This document shows, piece by piece, positions 51,432 to 60,402 of a stretch of 64,000 nt of DNA; the first letter of the stretch is position 1; every line of letters begins with the position of its first letter. The notes beneath the pieces are model-generated. The model had not been told where the DNA came from and ran no database searches. It was given only the letters and a program-made list of their open reading frames with translations. Source of the DNA: JACVRW01 sp034664005 (GTDB lineage Bacteria > Actinomycetota > Thermoleophilia > Solirubrobacterales > Thermoleophilaceae); the NCBI GenBank assembly GCA_034664005.1, contig JAXDIL010000169.1, positions 1-64,000 of the forward strand. The letters are read 5' to 3'. The position numbers and the translations under genes were made by a program.

Positions 51432-53863
51432 CCTGCGCCGCGTACCCGCTCGCCGCGCGGGTCGAACAGCGGCTCGCTCGCGACCTCACCGCCGACCCAC
51501 CGGCCGAAGATGTCGAGCTCCACCGCCGTGCCGGGCTCGGACCGCTCCGGCGGGAGGTAGGCGTAGGCGATCGAGCGCTCGACCGTGTAGCCGTAGCCGC
51601 CTGACGTGACGCGCCCGACGATCTCCCCGTCCACCCGGACCGGCTCGTTACCGAGCGCCACCGAGCGAGCGTCCTCGAGCGTGATGCAGCAGAGCCGCTT
51701 GCGCGGTCCGCGCTCGCGCAGCGCCTCGCCGCCGAGGAACTTCTTGTCGGGCTTCACCGCGAAGTCCAGGCCTGCCTCGTGGGGTGTCTCGTCTGGAGTG
51801 ATGTCGGCTCCCCAGACCCGGTAGCCCTTCTCGAGCCGCATCGAGTCGACGGCCCGGTACCCGCCCGCAACGAGCCCGTGCGGCTCACCCGCCTCCCAGA
51901 GCGTGCGCCAGAGCGTCATCCCGTACTCCGCCGGGCAGTACAGCTCCCAGCCGAGCTCGCCGACGTAGGTCACGCGCAGCGCGCGCACCGGCACGTCGCC
52001 GATCGTCAGCTCGCGCACCGACATGTACGGGAACGCCTCGTTGTCGAGTGCATGGGGCGTGAGCGGCGCGAGCAGGTCGCGCGCCCGCGGGCCCCAGACG
52101 CCGAAGCACGCCCACGCCGAGGTCACGTCGCGCACCTGTGCCGACCCGTCGTCAGGGAGGTGGCGCTGGATCCACTCGCGGTCGTGGTTGCCGAACGCGG
52201 TGCCGGTGACGATCAGGAAGCGCTCCTCCGCCAACCGCGACACCGTGAAGTCGCACTCGATGCCGCCGCGGGAGTTCAGCATCTGCGTGTAGGTCACACG
52301 CCCGACGTCGCGCGCGACCTCGTTGTCGCACAGCCACTCGAGCAGCGCGGCCGCGCCCGGGCCCGTCACCTCCAGCTTGGCGAACGAGGACTCGTCGAAG
52401 ATCGCCGCCGTCTCGCGGCAGGCCAGGTGCTCCGCGCCGATCGCGGGCGACCAGTGCTTGCCGGCCCAGCCGCGCGGGCGAAGCGACTCGTCGCCGCGCG
52501 AGGCGTTCGACTCGTACCAGTTCACCCGCTCCCAGCCCGACTTCTCGCCGAAGGCGGCGTCGTGCGCGCGATGCCACTCGTACGCGGGCGAGGTGCGCAG
52601 CGGCCGGCCCGCCTGGCGCTCCTCGAACGGGTAGTGGATGTCGTAGTAGGTCTCGTAGGTCTCGAGCACCCGCTTCAGCGTGTACGACGGCGAGCGGTAC
52701 TGCGTGCCGAAGCGGCGCACGTCCATCTGCCACAGGTCCATCGACGGCTCGCCGCCCACGATCCACTCCGCCATCGCCTTGCCCACGCCGCCTGCCCCGG
52801 CCAGGCCGTGCGCGCAGAACCCGCCCGCCACGAATATCCCCGGCAGCTCGGTCTCGCCGAGGCAGAACTCATTGTCGGGCGTGAACCCCTCCGGCCCGTT
52901 GATCATCCGCGTGACCTTCACGTCCTCCATCTGAGGAACGCGCCTGCGCGAGTTCACGACGATCTCCTCGAAGCGGTCCCAGTCGTCCTCGAGCAGGCGG
53001 CCGTTGAAGTCCGGCGGGATGCGGTCGAAGTCGCTGCCGTCGCGCGGCGTGAAGGCCGGCATCGCGGGCCGCTCGTAGCCGCCCATCACGAGGCCGCCGC
53101 CCTCCTCGCGGAAGTAGATGAGCAGGTCGGGGTCGCGCAGCGTCGGCAGCGGGTTCTGCGGGTCGCGCTCGCGGAACGGCTGCGTGACGATGTACTCGTG
53201 CGACATCGGCACGATCGGGATGCGCACGCCCGCCATCCGCCCGAGCTCGGCCGAGAACATCCCGCCCGCGATCACGATCGCCTCGGCCTGGATGTCGCCG
53301 CGCTCGGTCCTGACGAGCCCCTGCTCGATCCCGGTCACGCGGGTGTTCGTGAAGACCTGAGCACCGCCCGCGCGCGCGCCCTCGGCGAGCGCGAACGTGA
53401 GCTGCGAGGGGTCGAGGTAGCCGTCGGTCGGCAGCCAGGCCGCGCCGAGCACGCCGTCCGTCGACATCAGCGGGAACAGCTCCCGCGCCTCGTCGGCCGA
53501 GATCAGCTCGAGCGGCAGCCCGAACGTCTTCGCCCAGCCCGCCTGGCGGCGGAGCTCCTCCATGCGCTCCTGACTCGAAGCGAGCCTGATGCCGCCGCAC
53601 TCGACCCAGCCGCACTCCTCTCCGAGCCGCCGGTACAGCTCGACCGAGTACATCATCATCTTGGTCAGGTTCACCGAGCCGCGGAGCTGGCCCACGAGCC
53701 CCGCGGAGTGGAAGGTCGACCCCGAGGTGAGCTGGTTGCGGTCCACGACGACCACGTCGTCCCAGCCCAGTTCGGCGAGGTGGTAGGCGATCGAGGTGCC
53801 GCCGACCCCGCCGCCGACGATCACGCAGCGTGCGCTGCCCGGAAGCTCGCGCCGCGCTGCCAC
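51428..53863 (-). CDS. FAD oxidoreductase-GcvT fusion (dimethylglycine/sarcosine dehydrogenase-like)
   Basis: 811 residues. N-terminal FAD amine oxidase (VIVGGGVGGTSIAYHLAELG; about 10-390) with the linking FAO_M region, followed by GcvT-like folate-binding domains (about 430-800: FDESSFAKLEVTGPGAAALLEWL, YVGELGWELYCPAEYG, CCITLEDA). Family members oxidise N-methyl groups and pass the one-carbon unit to tetrahydrofolate. GTG 53863 shares TAGTG with the kinase stop. It may also stand in for PuuB in oxidising a glutamylated amine. Confidence 0.87.
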   Translation of the reverse strand: MAARRELPGSARCVIVGGGVGGTSIAYHLAELGWDDVVVVDRNQLTSGSTFHSAGLVGQLRGSVNLTKMMMYSVELYRRLGEECGWVECGGIRLASSQERMEELRRQAGWAKTFGLPLELISADEARELFPLMSTDGVLGAAWLPTDGYLDPSQLTFALAEGARAGGAQVFTNTRVTGIEQGLVRTERGDIQAEAIVIAGGMFSAELGRMAGVRIPIVPMSHEYIVTQPFRERDPQNPLPTLRDPDLLIYFREEGGGLVMGGYERPAMPAFTPRDGSDFDRIPPDFNGRLLEDDWDRFEEIVVNSRRRVPQMEDVKVTRMINGPEGFTPDNEFCLGETELPGIFVAGGFCAHGLAGAGGVGKAMAEWIVGGEPSMDLWQMDVRRFGTQYRSPSYTLKRVLETYETYYDIHYPFEERQAGRPLRTSPAYEWHRAHDAAFGEKSGWERVNWYESNASRGDESLRPRGWAGKHWSPAIGAEHLACRETAAIFDESSFAKLEVTGPGAAALLEWLCDNEVARDVGRVTYTQMLNSRGGIECDFTVSRLAEERFLIVTGTAFGNHDREWIQRHLPDDGSAQVRDVTSAWACFGVWGPRARDLLAPLTPHALDNEAFPYMSVRELTIGDVPVRALRVTYVGELGWELYCPAEYGMTLWRTLWEAGEPHGLVAGGYRAVDSMRLEKGYRVWGADITPDETPHEAGLDFAVKPDKKFLGGEALRERGPRKRLCCITLEDARSVALGNEPVRVDGEIVGRVTSGGYGYTVERSIAYAYLPPERSEPGTAVELDIFGRWVGGEVASEPLFDPRGERVRGAG

Positions 53864-54765
53864 TACCCGCGGGCTGCTTTGAGCCAGTCGTCGAAGCGCG
53901 GGTCGCCCAGCGTCTGCTGCAGGCGCTCGAAGTGCTTGCGGGTGTACTCCCTGAAGTCGAAGTCGAGCTCCGAGACGCCTGTCTGGACGACGCCCCACAT
54001 CGCCTCGCGGAAGTCCGACATGAAGCGGAACAGCTTCAGCGTGGCGCGGCGGCCCTCGTCGGGCGGCTCGCCGAAGTAGGCCTCCAAGAGGCCGGCCTCC
54101 TGGTCGTCGTCGAGCTCGTTGTTGACGGCGAAGTTGCCGAGGTCGAACCAACGGTCGCCCATGCCCGCGTACTCCCAGTCGATCAGCTGGATGTGGCCGT
54201 TCTCGCGGAGGAAGTTCGCCGTGAGCAGGTCGTTGTGGGCGGGTACGGGCTCGTGTTCGGGCCGGTCGCGCACGGCCTTCTGGATGCGTCGCGCCGCCTC
54301 CAGCGCGTCCTCGTACTCGGCCGGCGGCTCGCTGCCGTGCTCGCGGCCCGTCTGCGCGTACTCCTCGACCAGGCGGAACGAGTCGAAGCCGTTCGGTAGC
54401 TCGGTGTCGGACTCGTGGAGCAGGCGCAGGTCATGCGCCACCTCGGCGAGCGCCTCCGGCTCGCGGAGCTCGTCGGCGGTCATCTCGCGGCCTGAGATGA
54501 AGGCCGTCACGAGGCAGGAGGGCTCGTCGAGCAGCGCGGCCACTCGCGGAGCGATGCCGAGCTGGGCGGCCGCCTTGTTCGCTATGCACTCCGCCTGGCG
54601 GTTGATGCCGAGCAGCTGCGTGCGCTTGCCGGGGAGCCGCACGACGTAGTCCGTCCCCCCGAAGTTGACGCGGAAGTTCCGGTTGGTGATCCCGCCCTCG
54701 AGCTGGACGACGGCCCCCTCACGCGGCCCGAGCAGCGCGGCGAGCCGCGCGACCACCTCGGTCAA
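53863..54765 (-). CDS. choline/ethanolamine kinase-like phosphotransferase (APH fold)
   Basis: 300 residues. N-lobe LEGGITNRNFRVNFGGTDYVVRLPG, catalytic loop VPAHNDLLTANFL and metal-binding LIDWEYAGMGDRWFDLGNF match choline/ethanolamine kinases better than aminoglycoside kinases. TTG 54765 is the only start codon at the right place (a stop lies a few codons upstream). Coupled to the FAD-GcvT gene by one base. A role in choline or ethanolamine use is inferred. Confidence 0.82.
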   Translation of the reverse strand: MTEVVARLAALLGPREGAVVQLEGGITNRNFRVNFGGTDYVVRLPGKRTQLLGINRQAECIANKAAAQLGIAPRVAALLDEPSCLVTAFISGREMTADELREPEALAEVAHDLRLLHESDTELPNGFDSFRLVEEYAQTGREHGSEPPAEYEDALEAARRIQKAVRDRPEHEPVPAHNDLLTANFLRENGHIQLIDWEYAGMGDRWFDLGNFAVNNELDDDQEAGLLEAYFGEPPDEGRRATLKLFRFMSDFREAMWGVVQTGVSELDFDFREYTRKHFERLQQTLGDPRFDDWLKAARG

Positions 54766-54843
54766 CTCGGGAATCGTGAACTCGCCGTCGATGACTCGAC
54801 TTTACGCCGAGGTCGCCGGACATGCGAGGCTCCCAGTCCCCGG

Positions 54844-56634
54844 ATGTCCGACGGCCAGCTCATTCTCGTCGCGGCAGCTCTGCTCGCCGCGGGAATCGGC
54901 GCATCCCTGCTGGCGTCGCGTATCCGCCTGCCCGGCCTTCTGCTGTTCCTGGCGGTCGGGATGGCGATCGGGTCCGACGGGGTCGGCTGGATCGACTTCA
55001 ACGACTACGAGCTCGCGCGCACGATCGGCGTGGTCGCGCTCGCGCTGATCCTGTTCGAGGGCGGACTCACCGCCGGCTTCCACGAGATCCGGCCCGTGCT
55101 GCGGCCGTCGTTGATGCTGGCGATCGTCGGCACGCTGGGCACCGCGGTGATGTGCGGCTTCGCGGCCGCCTGGCTGTTCGACCTGTCGACGCTCGAGGGG
55201 ATGCTGCTCGGCGCGATCATCTCGTCCACGGACGGCGCCGCGATCTTCGCGCTGCTCCGCGAGTCCACGCTGCGCCGGAAGGTCGCGCGCACGCTCGAGG
55301 GCGAGGCCGGCTTCAACGACCCCGTGGCCGTGCTGCTCGTGATCGGCTTCATCGAGTGGATCCAGCGGGAGCCGGACTACGGCGTGCTCGACCTGGTCGG
55401 CCTGTTCGTGACCGAGATGGGGATCGGCGCGGCCGTGGGCCTCGCGGTCGGCTGGGGGGCGGTCCGCGCGCTCCGCAACACGAAGCTGGCGAGCCCGGGC
55501 CTCTACCCGGTGGCGACCCTCTCCGCGGCCGGTCTCGCGTTCGGCGGCGCGGCCACGCTGCACGGGTCGGGCTTCCTCGCCGCCTACCTGGCAGGCCTGA
55601 TGCTCGGCTCGGCGCGCATCCCCGCGAAGCAGACGGTCACCGTCTTCCACGAGGGGCTCGCCTGGGTCGCGCAGATCACGATGTTCCTCGCGCTCGGGCT
55701 GCTCGTGTTCCCGAGCGAGCTCGGCCACGTGTGGTTCAAGGGGACCGTGCTCGCGCTCTTCCTCGTGTTCGTGGCGCGGCCGCTCTCGGCCGCGATCGCC
55801 ACCGCGTTCGACAAGTTCAGCGCGGCGGAGCGGATCGTGCTCGGCTGGGCGGGGCTCCGTGGAGCGGTGCCCGTGGTGCTTGCCACGTTCGCGGTGATCG
55901 ACAAGGTCCCCGAGGGGCAGTACCGGGAGTTCTTCAACATCGTCTTCTTCGCGGTCGTGATCTCGACAATCCTGCAGGGCACGACCGTGGAGTGGCTCGC
56001 GCGCAAGCTCGGCGTGACGACCACCGAGCCCGCGCTCCCGCGCCCGCTCGTCGAGACCGGCACGGTGCGGCGGCTAGGGGCGGAGATCGTCGAGTACCCC
56101 GTCGGCCAGGACGACGCGATCGTGGGCCAGCTCGTCCGGGAGCTCGGCCTCCCGCGCGACGCTCTGCTGAGCGTGATCGTGCGCGGCGAGGAGGCCCTGC
56201 TGCCGCGTGGCTCCACGCGCATCGAGGCCGACGACCGTCTCCACGTGATGGTGCGCGAGGAGGTGGCTGACCAGCTCGGCGACATTCTGGAGCGCTGGCG
56301 GCTCGGCCCGGTCGGCATCCCGCAGGTGCGGCGTCCGCTGCTGCGCTCGGGATCGTCGGTGTTCACCACCCGTCCGTGGACGGAGGCGGACGGCGACGCC
56401 GGCTTCCCGAAGCAGGTCGAGGGCACGCCGGTGGCGGACCACCTCCGCACGCGCCGCGACACCCGCGGCGCGCTCGTCGTGCTCGAGGACGGCCGCCACG
56501 CGGTGACGGGCCCGCTGCTCGCGATCGGGGGGCCGCTCCAGCTGCAGCGCTACGCGCGCCGGCGCCTGTCGTCGGAGCAGGATGCGGCCGCTCGGGCGTG
56601 GTGGCAGGAGGTCATCGGCGCTCTGGCGCGCTGA
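54844..56634 (+). CDS. cation:proton antiporter (CPA1, CvrA/NhaP2-like)
   Basis: 596 residues. Twelve or thirteen membrane helices (about 1-400), with LFEGGLTAGFHEIRPVLRPS, STDGAAIFALLRES and GEAGFNDPVAVLLV, the ion-binding segment. A C-terminal RCK/TrkA_C-like domain (about 420-500) suggests control by a nucleotide or ion. K+/H+ or Na+/H+ exchange. Confidence 0.88.
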   Translation: MSDGQLILVAAALLAAGIGASLLASRIRLPGLLLFLAVGMAIGSDGVGWIDFNDYELARTIGVVALALILFEGGLTAGFHEIRPVLRPSLMLAIVGTLGTAVMCGFAAAWLFDLSTLEGMLLGAIISSTDGAAIFALLRESTLRRKVARTLEGEAGFNDPVAVLLVIGFIEWIQREPDYGVLDLVGLFVTEMGIGAAVGLAVGWGAVRALRNTKLASPGLYPVATLSAAGLAFGGAATLHGSGFLAAYLAGLMLGSARIPAKQTVTVFHEGLAWVAQITMFLALGLLVFPSELGHVWFKGTVLALFLVFVARPLSAAIATAFDKFSAAERIVLGWAGLRGAVPVVLATFAVIDKVPEGQYREFFNIVFFAVVISTILQGTTVEWLARKLGVTTTEPALPRPLVETGTVRRLGAEIVEYPVGQDDAIVGQLVRELGLPRDALLSVIVRGEEALLPRGSTRIEADDRLHVMVREEVADQLGDILERWRLGPVGIPQVRRPLLRSGSSVFTTRPWTEADGDAGFPKQVEGTPVADHLRTRRDTRGALVVLEDGRHAVTGPLLAIGGPLQLQRYARRRLSSEQDAAARAWWQEVIGALAR

Positions 56635-56653
56635 GCCCCGCGCTGCGCGTGGA

Positions 56654-56683
56654 TTGACATGCGTCCGGGCGCGGGCGTAGGGT
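56654..56683 (+). promoter_or_regulatory. promoter of the amine-utilisation operon
   Basis: TTGACA at 56654-56659, 18-bp spacer, TAGGGT at 56678-56683, then GAGGAGGAG at 56702-56710 ahead of GTG 56716. The strongest housekeeping-type promoter in the window. Confidence 0.65.
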
Positions 56684-56715
56684 CCGCCAGCACCCACCCG
56701 CGAGGAGGAGGTCGA

Positions 56716-58317
56716 GTGTCCACAATCGAGGAGCGCCCGCCCGAGTCTCAGGACGAGGACGAGCGGCGGCTGGCCGAGCTTGGCTACAAGCAGGAGCTCC
56801 ATCGTGCTTGGAGCGGTTTCTCCAATTTCGCGATCTCGTTCACGATCATCTCGATCCTGGCCGGGACGTTCACGACCTACGGCCAGGCGTGGAACAACGG
56901 TGGACCCGTCGCGATCTCCTGGGGATGGCCGCTCATCTCCATCGCGATCCTGATCATCGCGTGGTCGATGTCCGAGCTGGTGTCGAAGTACCCCACCGCG
57001 GGCGGCATCTACTACTGGGCCACGGCGCTCGGCGGCAAGCGCGCCGGCTGGTTCACGGGCTGGTTCAACCTGATCGGCCTCGTGGGCGTCGTCGCCTCGG
57101 TGGACTACGCGTGCGCGACCTTCCTGAACGCGTCGCTCGGCCTCTACGGGGTGAACATCCTCGGGATGGACTTCGGCGACTCGGAGCACATCCTCCGCGA
57201 GACGTTCATCTTGTTCGCGATCATCCTCTTCCTCCACGCGCTGATCAACATCTTCCAGACGCACCTGCTCGCGTTGCTGAACAACGTCTCGGTCTGGGTC
57301 CACGTGGTCGGCGTCGCCGTGATCATCGGGATCCTCGTCTTCGTGCCGGACACGCACCAGAGCGTGGACTTCGTCTTCACCGAGCGGATCAACAACTCGG
57401 GCTTCAGCAGCGGGATGTACTGGTTCTACGTGCTGCCGCTGGGCTTCCTGCTCACGCAGTACACGATCACCGGCTTCGACGCGTCCGCGCACATCTCCGA
57501 GGAGACCAAGGGCGCGGCGATCGGTGCGGCGCGCGGCGTGTGGCAGTCCGTCTTTTACTCGGCTCTGATCGGCTGGTTCGTGCTGCTCGCGATCACGTTC
57601 GCCGCGACGGACGTCGGCGCCATCAACGATGGCGCGGGCTCGTCGCTAGCGGTCTTCAGCAGCTCGCTCAGCCCGGCAGCCGAGAAGGCGGTCGTGCTGA
57701 TCTCGACGTTCGGGCAGCTCTTCTGCGGAATGGCGTGCGTGACCAGCGCCTCGCGCATGACGTTCGCCTTCTCGCGCGACAACGGGCTGCCCTTCTCGCG
57801 CGCGCTCCGACGCGTGAACGAGAAGGGCGTGCCGGTCTACGCCGTCATCTTCGTCTGCATCGCGGCGCTGGTCGTCACGCTCCCGGCGCTCGAGGGCGAC
57901 GAGAACGCGTTCCCGTACGCATTCTTCGCGGTCGTGTCGATCACGGTGATCGGCCTCTACATCGCGTACGTGATTCCGATCTACCTGCGCTGGCGGATGG
58001 GCGACGCGTTCGAGCCGGGGCCGTGGACGCTCGGCAAGAAGTACAAGTGGATGAACGCCTTCTCGGTCTTCTGGGTCGGGCTGATCACGATCATCTTCTG
58101 CCTCCCGTTCACCCCGGCCGGCGTGCCGTGGCGCGACGAGTTCGACTGGAAGTACGTGAACTACGCGCCGATCACGGTGATCGTGGTGATCGTCGCCGTC
58201 TGGATCTGGTGGGTGCTCGGGGCCAAGGACAAATTCCGGATGCCGGACACCGTGGTCGAGGGCGAGGAGCACGTGGATCCGGAGTTCGTCGCCGGGAAGC
58301 AGCCCGACGGTCAGTAG
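56716..58317 (+). CDS. APC-family amino acid/amine permease
   Basis: 533 residues, about twelve helices. The first helices include the APC substrate block SNFAISFTIISILAGTFTTYG; LVSKYPTAGGIYYWA and the later TGFDASAHISEETKGA are typical of GABA, choline or polyamine permeases. A strong GAGGAGGAG site precedes the GTG. First gene of a six-gene operon, 10 bp before the ligase gene. Supplies the substrate of the pathway. Confidence 0.88.
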   Translation: MSTIEERPPESQDEDERRLAELGYKQELHRAWSGFSNFAISFTIISILAGTFTTYGQAWNNGGPVAISWGWPLISIAILIIAWSMSELVSKYPTAGGIYYWATALGGKRAGWFTGWFNLIGLVGVVASVDYACATFLNASLGLYGVNILGMDFGDSEHILRETFILFAIILFLHALINIFQTHLLALLNNVSVWVHVVGVAVIIGILVFVPDTHQSVDFVFTERINNSGFSSGMYWFYVLPLGFLLTQYTITGFDASAHISEETKGAAIGAARGVWQSVFYSALIGWFVLLAITFAATDVGAINDGAGSSLAVFSSSLSPAAEKAVVLISTFGQLFCGMACVTSASRMTFAFSRDNGLPFSRALRRVNEKGVPVYAVIFVCIAALVVTLPALEGDENAFPYAFFAVVSITVIGLYIAYVIPIYLRWRMGDAFEPGPWTLGKKYKWMNAFSVFWVGLITIIFCLPFTPAGVPWRDEFDWKYVNYAPITVIVVIVAVWIWWVLGAKDKFRMPDTVVEGEEHVDPEFVAGKQPDGQ

Positions 58318-58327
58318 CCTCGGGCGT

Positions 58328-59656
58328 GTGACGCTCGACGAGCTTCGCAAGGCGACCGACGACGGGACGGTGGACACCGTCCTGCTCACGGTTGCCGACA
58401 TGGAGGGTCGGCTCCAGGGCAAGCGGCTGACGGCGCGGCACTTCCTGGACGAGGTAGCCGAGCACGCCGCCGAGGGCTGCAACTACCTGCTGGCGGTCGA
58501 CGTCGACATGAACACCGTCGAGGGCTACGCGATGTCCTCGTGGTCGCGCGGCTACGGCGACTTCGTCATGCGGCCCGACCTCGACACGCTGCGGATGATC
58601 CCGTGGCATCCGGGCACGGCGCTCGTCATGGCTGACCTCGTCTGGGAGGACGGGAGCGACGTGGTGGCGTCGCCGCGGCAGATCCTGCGGCGCCAGCTCG
58701 ACCGGCTCGCCGAACGCGGCTGGAGCGCGGCGGCAGGCACCGAGCTCGAGTTCATCCTGTTCAACGAGAGCTACGAGGACGCCTGGCGCAAGGGTTTCCG
58801 CGACCTCGACCCGGCCAACCTCTACAACGTCGACTACTCGATGCTCGGGACCGCGCGCGTGGAGCCGCTGATCCGGCGTATCAGGAACTCGATGATGGGC
58901 GCCGGGATGCGGGTGGAGACCTCGAAGGGCGAGTGCAACTTCGGCCAGCACGAGATCAACTTCCGCTACGGCCCCGCGCTCGACACCGCCGACGAGCACG
59001 TGATCTACAAGAACGGGGCGAAGGAGATCGCCGCCCAGGAGGGCCAGGCGATCACGTTCATGGCGAAGTGGAACGAGCGCGAGGGGAACTCGTGCCACAT
59101 CCACCTGTCGCTCGCCGACGGCGACGGCCGCAACGTGTTCGGAGACGACGAGCCGCTGTTCGAGCGCTTCGTGGCCGGCCAGCTGGCCCATCTGGAGGAG
59201 CTCACGCTGTTCTTCGCGCCGCAGGTGAACTCCTACAAGCGCTTCGTGCCCGGCTCGTTCGCGCCGACCGCGGTTGCGTGGGGCAAGGACAACCGCACCT
59301 GCTCGATGCGAGTGGTCGGCCACGGGCAGTCGCTGCGGTTCGAGAACCGGCTGCCGGGCGCTGACGTGAACCCCTACCTGGCGCTCGCCGCGATGATCGC
59401 CGCCGGGCTCGACGGCGTGGACCGGGGCCTCGAGCTAGAGCCCGCCTTCGAGGGCAACGCCTATGAGTCGGACAAGCCGCGCGTGCCGCACACGCTGTAC
59501 GCGGCGCGCGACCTGTTCGAGGGCTCGGCGTTCGCGCGCGAGGCGTTCGGCGAAGAGGTCGTGGACCACTACCTGAACCGGGCACGGGTCGAGCTCGACG
59601 CCTACGAGGCCGCCGTGACCGACTGGGAGAAGTACCGGGGGTTCGAGCGCCTGTGA
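58328..59656 (+). CDS. glutamine synthetase-like ligase (PuuA/gamma-glutamylamide type)
   Basis: 442 residues. Beta-grasp at the N-terminus, then catalytic TELEFILFNESYEDA, ETSKGECNFGQHEINFRYG, FMAKWNEREGNSCHIHLSL and SFAPTAVAWGKDNRTCSMRV. Length and the missing adenylylation-loop region separate it from GlnA; it resembles gamma-glutamylpolyamine or gamma-glutamylethanolamide synthetases. Forms a gamma-glutamyl amide with ATP. GTGA overlap with the hydrolase gene. Confidence 0.87.
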   Translation: MTLDELRKATDDGTVDTVLLTVADMEGRLQGKRLTARHFLDEVAEHAAEGCNYLLAVDVDMNTVEGYAMSSWSRGYGDFVMRPDLDTLRMIPWHPGTALVMADLVWEDGSDVVASPRQILRRQLDRLAERGWSAAAGTELEFILFNESYEDAWRKGFRDLDPANLYNVDYSMLGTARVEPLIRRIRNSMMGAGMRVETSKGECNFGQHEINFRYGPALDTADEHVIYKNGAKEIAAQEGQAITFMAKWNEREGNSCHIHLSLADGDGRNVFGDDEPLFERFVAGQLAHLEELTLFFAPQVNSYKRFVPGSFAPTAVAWGKDNRTCSMRVVGHGQSLRFENRLPGADVNPYLALAAMIAAGLDGVDRGLELEPAFEGNAYESDKPRVPHTLYAARDLFEGSAFAREAFGEEVVDHYLNRARVELDAYEAAVTDWEKYRGFERL

Positions 59657-60402
59657 GCGTCGAGCGGCCTGTGATCGGCATCTGCGCGGCGATCGAGTCG
59701 GCGCGCTGGGCAGCCTGGGACGTCGTCGTGAACCTCTCACCGCGCACGTACTCGCTCGCGGTCCAGCGCGCGGGCGGCCTCGCGATCATCCTGCCGGCGG
59801 ACGACACGGTGGCGGAGTCGCCCGACCTGCTGCTCGACCGCATCGACGGCCTGATCCTCGCCGGCGGCTCCGACATCGACCCGGGCAGCTACGGGGCGGT
59901 GCCGCATGAGGAGACGCGCGGCACCTGGCCCGAGCGCGACCGCTTCGAGATCGCGCTCGGCACGCGGGCGCTCGAGCGCGACATGCCGGTGCTCGGGATC
60001 TGCCGCGGCATGCAGATGCTCAACGTGATCCAGGGCGGCACGCTGAACCAGCACGTCCCCGGTCTGGAGCTCCACCGGCACACGCCGGGCGTCTTCACGG
60101 ATCACCGCGTGCGGCTCGATTCCGGCTCGCTCGCCGCGCGCGTCGTCGGCGACGAGCTCACCGAGGTGAAGTCGGCACACCATCAGGGCATCGAGGAGCT
60201 CGGCGAGGGCCTCGTGGCAAGCGGCTACGCCGACGACGGCACGGTGGAGGCGATCGAGCTCCCCGACAAGACGTTCGCGTGCGGGGTCCTGTGGCATCCC
60301 GAGGAGGACGAGCAGAGCCGCGTGGTCGGTGCGCTGGTGGAGGAGGCGCGCTCGCGCGCCCCCCGAGCCGCGCCCGCGCCCCTGCGCGAGGCGCACGGAT
60401 GA
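59653..60402 (+). CDS. PuuD-like gamma-glutamyl hydrolase (class I amidotransferase fold)
   Basis: 249 residues. Nucleophile C117 (GICRGMQMLNVIQGG), His in HHQGIEEL and LWHPEED. PuuD-type enzymes release glutamate from gamma-glutamyl-GABA or similar. Coupled on both sides (GTGA upstream, ATGA downstream). Confidence 0.88.
   Translation: MSVERPVIGICAAIESARWAAWDVVVNLSPRTYSLAVQRAGGLAIILPADDTVAESPDLLLDRIDGLILAGGSDIDPGSYGAVPHEETRGTWPERDRFEIALGTRALERDMPVLGICRGMQMLNVIQGGTLNQHVPGLELHRHTPGVFTDHRVRLDSGSLAARVVGDELTEVKSAHHQGIEELGEGLVASGYADDGTVEAIELPDKTFACGVLWHPEEDEQSRVVGALVEEARSRAPRAAPAPLREAHG

Noticed and set aside
51779..54079. A 766-codon plus-strand frame opposite the FAD-GcvT gene
   Set aside because: Composition is Arg/Ala/Val noise, while the opposite strand shows clear FAD and GcvT domains.
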